NCBI GenBank assembly: GCA_025455015.1 | Contig: JALONI010000016.1 | Coordinates: 1-64,000 of the forward strand | Source of the DNA: Cyclobacteriaceae bacterium | Lineage (GTDB): Bacteria; Bacteroidota; Bacteroidia; Cytophagales; Cyclobacteriaceae | Direction of reading: 5' to 3' | DNA length: 64,000 bases | In this document: positions 59,543-64,000 of the stretch, one piece after another | How positions within the stretch are numbered: the stretch's first letter is position 1 | Layout: each line of letters begins with the position of its first letter | Position numbers and translations under genes: made by a program | The notes under the pieces: model-generated | The model's database searches: none | What the model was told of the DNA's origin: nothing | What the model saw: only the letters and a program-made list of their open reading frames with translations

Positions 59543-60898
59543 ATGGTCAAGCAATACATCCACCAACACCAGGAACGTTTCCTCCAAGAGCTTTTTGAAT
59601 TACTGCGCCTGCCCTCGGTCAGTGCCGACAGCCGCCACAAAGGCGATGTGCGCAAAACGGCCGAGTTAGTACGGCAGCGCATCCAAGAAGCCGGTGCCGA
59701 TACGGCTGAACTCGTGGAGACCAACGGCCATCCTATCGTGTTTGGCGAAAAGCGGGTGGACCCCGCGGCCCCTACCGTATTGGTCTATGGCCACTATGAT
59801 GTGCAGCCGCCCGATCCGCTGGAACGATGGCACACACCTCCGTTTGAACCCACCGTGCGCGAAGGAAAAATTTATGCCCGCGGTGCCTGTGACGACAAAG
59901 GCCAGTTTTACATGCATATCAAGGCCTTCGAGTTGTTGATGAAACAACAGGCACTCACGTGCAACGTCAAGTTTATGATTGAGGGCGAAGAGGAGGTGGG
60001 TTCGGACAACCTGCCCCTGTTTGTGAAAACCCATCGCGATAAGCTGAAAGCTGATGTGATCCTGATTTCGGATACCGCCCTGATCTCGCTCGACCAGCCT
60101 TCAATTACCGTGGGCCTGCGGGGCTTGAGTTATGTGGAGGTGGAGGTAACAGGTGCCAACCGCGACTTGCACAGCGGAGTGTATGGCGGGGCGGTGGCCA
60201 ATCCGATCAATGTGCTGGCCAAGATGATTGCTTCGCTGCACGATGAGAACGGACGCATTACCATACCCGGCTTTTATGATCGGGTGGCGGAGTTGTCGGC
60301 CGCGGAGCGGCAAGCCCTGAACAACGCCCCGTTTGATTTGGCTGCGTACAAAAAAGAGTTGGGCATTGCCGAAGTGATAGGCGAAAAAGGGTACACCACC
60401 CTGGAGCGAACCGGCATACGCCCCACGCTGGACTGCAACGGCATCTGGGGCGGCTACACAGGCGAAGGTGCCAAGACGGTGTTACCCTCAAAAGCCTATG
60501 CGAAGATTTCCATGAGGCTGGTGCCCGATCAACAGCCCGCTGAAATCACGGAGCTTTTCACCAAGCATTTCATATCCCTAGCCCCCCCCTCGGTACGCGT
60601 AAAAGTAACACCCCATCATGGCGGTGAGCCCGCGGTAACGCCCACCACGTCCAAAGCCTACAAGGCTGCCGAAGAGGCATTTAAGGAAGTATGGGGCAAA
60701 GCGCCCATCCCCACGCGCGATGGCGGCAGCATACCCATTGTGGCGCTGTTCAAAAAAGAACTCGGGTTGGATACTGTGCTGATGGGCTTTGGGCTGGACA
60801 GCGATGCCTTGCACTCGCCCAACGAGCACTATGGTATTGCCAATTTCTTGCGGGGCATTGAAACGATTGCCACGTTTTACAAGCACTTTGCGAAGTGA
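59543..60898 (+). CDS. M20-family dipeptidase/aminoacylase
   Basis: 451 residues from MVKQYIHQHQERFLQELFELLRLPSVSAD. The binuclear zinc-hydrolase motifs are YGHYDVQP (His84), the bridging Asp in GACDDKGQF (near 117), and the general-base Glu pair in EGEEEVGS (149-150). A dimerisation insert (LRGLSYVEVEVTGANRDLHSGVYGG) and the final FGLDSDALHSPNEHY with the last His ligand are present. Members cleave dipeptides or N-acyl amino acids in the cytoplasm. It is divergent from the MORN lipoprotein and closed by a bidirectional terminator. Confidence 0.93.
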   Translation: MVKQYIHQHQERFLQELFELLRLPSVSADSRHKGDVRKTAELVRQRIQEAGADTAELVETNGHPIVFGEKRVDPAAPTVLVYGHYDVQPPDPLERWHTPPFEPTVREGKIYARGACDDKGQFYMHIKAFELLMKQQALTCNVKFMIEGEEEVGSDNLPLFVKTHRDKLKADVILISDTALISLDQPSITVGLRGLSYVEVEVTGANRDLHSGVYGGAVANPINVLAKMIASLHDENGRITIPGFYDRVAELSAAERQALNNAPFDLAAYKKELGIAEVIGEKGYTTLERTGIRPTLDCNGIWGGYTGEGAKTVLPSKAYAKISMRLVPDQQPAEITELFTKHFISLAPPSVRVKVTPHHGGEPAVTPTTSKAYKAAEEAFKEVWGKAPIPTRDGGSIPIVALFKKELGLDTVLMGFGLDSDALHSPNEHYGIANFLRGIETIATFYKHFAK

Positions 60899-60919
60899 CA
60901 GCGCGATGAAAAAATGAAA

Positions 60920-60952
60920 GAGGCTGCCTTTTTGAGACAGCCTCTTTTTTTG
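60920..60952. terminator. Bidirectional rho-independent terminator
   Basis: GAGGCTG and CAGCCTC pair around an 11-nt loop and are followed by TTTTTTT. It lies between the convergent M20 peptidase and BNR protein genes. Confidence 0.85.
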
Positions 60953-60974
60953 GTAAGCTTACGCTCGGGCGATG

Positions 60975-63900
60975 CTACTGAGACGACTTGATGAACTCGT
61001 CAAACGATTTAATTACTACCGGCTCTAACTTATTCTTGCTGCTTACCTCGGTCAATTTAGACAGGTGTTTGTCTTTGATTTTTTTGAATTCGGCTTTTGC
61101 CGCAGCGAAGCGTTCGGATAGTGCCTCCAGGTTTCTCATTTCTGCGTCCGAGGGTTTGTAAAACGTACCGGCTACTTTTCCGTATAGTTCGGCTATGTCT
61201 TCGCGCAGTTGGGGTTCTCCTGCACCCACATAATTGTCGCCCTTGGTAATCAACAGTTTGTCTTTCAATTTTGAAAGGTCGTTGATAAGAGGCGTAACGG
61301 TTTTGGCCGCGGAAGAGCTTTTTGCTTTGACGTTTTCAGCGGCTTTGGCCGTTTCATCCAACTCATACACGAGGTAGGCGAGCTCCTGATTCATATCAAA
61401 CAGCTTTTTGGCAATTTTTTGATTTTGCTCACGATCGGCCAACGGAATGCTTGAGTTTGGATCGTTTTGAACAACAAACTCATTCGTAAAGGTGTCTTTT
61501 CCTTTTTGAATAACGGCTCTGTACGTACCGGCCTGCACACGCAACGGAGTAAAGCCACCGAACACAAACGTTTTACCGGCAGCTACTTTTGGCGGTTTGA
61601 TGTTGTAGGGCCATTGAATGATGTTGATTCCTTTTGATTTGCCGGCATCAAGCTCTGTTATTTTGTTGCCGTTCAAATCCTGAATCTCCACGCTCATTTT
61701 GCCCAGTGTGTGTCGCTTTTTCAGGTAGTACACGATTTTGGCTGACCGACTTGCGTTGCTGCCGACAAATTGTGTTTCTGTGGCAGTGCCGCCAAACCCA
61801 TTTGACTCAGGTATAATGGCAGGTGCCGTTTTGAAGAAGTGCAAATCTTTTGCCATCGCCTCTTCGGTTAATTGACGTAACGGGCTGATGTCATCAATGA
61901 TGATCACACCCCGGCCATGCGTGCCCATCACAAGATCATTGGTTCGCTTTTGCAAATCACAAAAGTGAACTGACACCGCGGGCATATTGTTGGTGAATTT
62001 CATCCAGCTCTTGCCACCGTCTAACGTGATGTACAGGCCCAGCTCGGTGCCCAAGAACAATAAATTTTCGTTAACATAGTCTTCTTGAATGTTGCGGGCG
62101 AAGCTGGTGATTTCAGGGGTGACGATCGACTTCCAGGTGGCGCCAAAATCGGTTGTCTTGTACGCATAGGTGGCCATGTCTCCTTTTTGATAGCCGGTAA
62201 ACACCGCGTAGGCATGACCTTTGCCAAACACGCTTGCTTCAATATGCCAGCATGCGGTGTTTTTAGGAAGGCCCGCAATGTTGCCCACCACATTTGCCCA
62301 TGTCTTGCCGCCATCTTTGGTCACTTGAACGTTTCCGTCATCGGTACCTGCCCATACGATATTTTCATCGAGGGGTGACTCAGCGATGGTAAAAACGGTA
62401 CAGTGATTTTCGGCCCCGGAGTTGTCTCGCGATAGCCCACCAGACTTGCCCTGTTCGGTTTTGATCGGATCGTTCGTGGTTAAATCGGGCGAAATCTTCA
62501 CCCATGTTTCACCCATATCTTCCGATCGGTGAACAAACTGGCTACCCATGTAGAAACGATCGGGTTTGATGGCACTGGTGGCCATGGGCGAGTTCCAGTT
62601 AAATCGCAGTTTGGGATCGCCTTTTTCGGCCAAGGGCTGAATGGTTTTTGCTTGATCCTTGGCAGGATCAAAACGCCACACATTTTCGGCTCCCTGCATT
62701 TCAGAATAAATGAGTTTTTTGGTCGGGTGCGGCAGAACTCGGTAGCCATCACCCACGCCTACGCGCACCCAATCGCTTGCCTCCACACCGCCAGGCGAGG
62801 AAGAAGGCCCAAACCAGGAACCATTGTCTTGTAGGCCGCCATAAACGTTGTATGGATCTTCATTGTCTACGCTGATGTGGTAAAACTGAGAAACGGGAAT
62901 GTTTTCGACTATCTCCATGGTGGTTCCTCCATCCCACGAGCGGTACACGCCCCCATCGGTGGCAGCATACAGGCGATCGGAGTTTTTGATGTCGAACACT
63001 ACATCGTGAATGTCAGAATGCATGGGGCCGAGTGTCTTAAATGTTTTGCCGCCATCGCGCGAAATAGACCCAGATAGGCCTGCTTTAACAACTACATCGG
63101 GATTGCGCGGATCAATTTCAATGCGAGAAAAATAGAAAGGTCTAACCACCAGCTCAAAATCACCGTTGAGTTTAGACCAATTTGCGCCCCCGTCATCGCT
63201 GCGATATAATCCTTTGTCTTTGTCTTGCTCGGACTCAAGCACCGCGTACAAAATCTGTGTGTTGGAGGTGGCCGCGGCAAACGCGATACGACCAAGTTTG
63301 CCCGAGGGGAATCCTTTGTGAATTTTTGCCCATGTTTTTCCTCCATCCAATGATTTGTAGAGCGCACTGTTGTTCCCGCCCGAGTTGAAGTTCCAGGCAG
63401 ACCGCCTAAACTCCCAAAAAGATGCGTACACGATGGAGGGGTTTGAGGGGTCAATGATCAAATCGCTACAGCCGGTAGTCTTATCTACAAACAAGATTTT
63501 GCTCCAGGTTTTGCCACCATCGGTGGTCTTGTACACGCCACGGTCGTCACTGTCGTTGAATAGTGCTCCCAGCACGCCTACGTATACTTCGTTTGAGTTT
63601 TTCGGATTGACCTGGATGGCCGCAATGCGTTCAGATTTTTCGAATCCGGGTATCTTATTCCAGGTGGTGCCCCCATCGATTGTTTTGTATAGCCCATCGC
63701 CCACGGAAACACTGTTACGTGTCCACGTCTCACCCGTGCCTACCCATACAACATTATCCGGATTGCCAGGGTCTACTTCCACGCACCCAATCGATTGGCA
63801 ATGCTCGTCAAAAATAGCGTTAAAGGTGGCGCCTCCATTGCTGCTTTTCCACACCCCCCCACCTGCGGTGCCCGCGTAGATGACCCGGTCATTTGATGGG

Positions 63901-64000
63901 TGTAATTCCATATCGGTAATGCGCCCGCTCATTAAGGCAGGCCCAATGTGGCGCGCCTTCATGTCGCCAAATAGTTCTTTACCTTTGGTGATAGCGTCTT
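60975..64000 (-). CDS. BNR/sortilin-like repeat protein, partial (5' end outside window)
   Basis: At least 1008 codons, open to the right edge. The first Met in the track (63962) is internal: the frame continues upstream as AITKGKELFGDMKARHIGPALMSGRI, where the family has a leading segment after the signal peptide. Asp-box repeats recur (SSNGGATFN, TIDGGTTWNK, TTDGGKTWSK, SLDGGKTWAK, SDDGGANWSK, TKDGGKTWAN), then a beta-rich linker and a helical C-terminus. This is the same order as in the protein at 25238, a probable paralogue. It lies after a terminator that separates it from the M20 peptidase. Substrate or partner unknown. Confidence 0.85.
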   Translation of the reverse strand, partial: DAITKGKELFGDMKARHIGPALMSGRITDMELHPSNDRVIYAGTAGGGVWKSSNGGATFNAIFDEHCQSIGCVEVDPGNPDNVVWVGTGETWTRNSVSVGDGLYKTIDGGTTWNKIPGFEKSERIAAIQVNPKNSNEVYVGVLGALFNDSDDRGVYKTTDGGKTWSKILFVDKTTGCSDLIIDPSNPSIVYASFWEFRRSAWNFNSGGNNSALYKSLDGGKTWAKIHKGFPSGKLGRIAFAAATSNTQILYAVLESEQDKDKGLYRSDDGGANWSKLNGDFELVVRPFYFSRIEIDPRNPDVVVKAGLSGSISRDGGKTFKTLGPMHSDIHDVVFDIKNSDRLYAATDGGVYRSWDGGTTMEIVENIPVSQFYHISVDNEDPYNVYGGLQDNGSWFGPSSSPGGVEASDWVRVGVGDGYRVLPHPTKKLIYSEMQGAENVWRFDPAKDQAKTIQPLAEKGDPKLRFNWNSPMATSAIKPDRFYMGSQFVHRSEDMGETWVKISPDLTTNDPIKTEQGKSGGLSRDNSGAENHCTVFTIAESPLDENIVWAGTDDGNVQVTKDGGKTWANVVGNIAGLPKNTACWHIEASVFGKGHAYAVFTGYQKGDMATYAYKTTDFGATWKSIVTPEITSFARNIQEDYVNENLLFLGTELGLYITLDGGKSWMKFTNNMPAVSVHFCDLQKRTNDLVMGTHGRGVIIIDDISPLRQLTEEAMAKDLHFFKTAPAIIPESNGFGGTATETQFVGSNASRSAKIVYYLKKRHTLGKMSVEIQDLNGNKITELDAGKSKGINIIQWPYNIKPPKVAAGKTFVFGGFTPLRVQAGTYRAVIQKGKDTFTNEFVVQNDPNSSIPLADREQNQKIAKKLFDMNQELAYLVYELDETAKAAENVKAKSSSAAKTVTPLINDLSKLKDKLLITKGDNYVGAGEPQLREDIAELYGKVAGTFYKPSDAEMRNLEALSERFAAAKAEFKKIKDKHLSKLTEVSSKNKLEPVVIKSFDEFIKSSQ

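Noticed and set aside
1-64000. tRNA, rRNA, CRISPR arrays, insertion sequences and prophage
   Set aside because: No cloverleaf-like, rRNA-like, regularly spaced repeat, transposase or integrase sequence was recognised; absence by eye is not proof.

Overview
The window looks like a contiguous piece of a Bacteroidota chromosome, most likely class Cytophagia (order Cytophagales). The evidence is gene content: a NusB with a long N-terminal extension, YbbR next to CoaE, DUF1573, sortilin-like BNR proteins, an ECF sigma factor followed by a short anti-sigma-like ORF, and a type III polyketide synthase with its methyltransferase. Promoters agree: many genes carry the Bacteroidota -7 box (TAnnTTTG) only a few bases before the start codon, and Shine-Dalgarno sequences are weak. 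Base composition is moderately GC-rich. The order-level placement is inference. I found no rRNA, tRNA, CRISPR array, insertion sequence or prophage.

Layout. 0-7 kb: a GNAT/PLP-enzyme pair, a NarL-type response regulator, a receiver-like protein lacking the phospho-acceptor Asp, then a membrane-embedded patatin-like protein followed at once by an M19 dipeptidase. 7-17 kb: DNA maintenance (exonuclease/GIY-YIG fusion, CRY-DASH-type photolyase, uvrA) mixed with LemA, a DUF2306-like membrane protein and an ECF sigma/anti-sigma-like pair that overlap by 83 nt. 17-25 kb (mostly minus): proC, a complete RND efflux operon, coaE and ybbR. 25-33 kb: a BNR-repeat protein, a tandem hairpin-forming repeat, a small beta-barrel-like protein, and a cyclic-nucleotide-domain histidine kinase beside a response regulator fused to a thioredoxin-reductase-like flavoprotein. 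33-39 kb: DUF1573, YtxH-like, nusB, a divergent ABC exporter and an S9 peptidase. 39-42 kb: a minus-strand operon of small stress/detox-type proteins (DoxX, DUF1801, SRPBCC, two VOC proteins) divergent from a DJ-1/AraC regulator.

42-57 kb: an orphan histidine kinase, scpA, dxs with an alpha/beta hydrolase, small membrane proteins, a rhodanese lipoprotein and an acyl-CoA ligase. Then comes a compact locus with a type III polyketide synthase, two methyltransferases and a UbiA-type prenyltransferase, followed by ispH. dxs and ispH supply isoprenoid precursors, the ligase could supply acyl-CoA starters, and the PKS/UbiA pair could join polyketide and prenyl parts; this link is inferred. 57-64 kb: a Do-like protease with a 57-aa YodC/DUF2158-like gene missed by the ORF track, a MORN-type lipoprotein, an M20 peptidase, and a second large BNR protein running off the right edge.

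Most of the window is orthodox housekeeping and cell-envelope content. The least ordinary items are the redox two-component pair, the PKS-prenyltransferase locus, the tandem hairpin repeats, the Asp-less receiver, UvrA with Asn in its second Walker B motif, and two decayed gene fragments.
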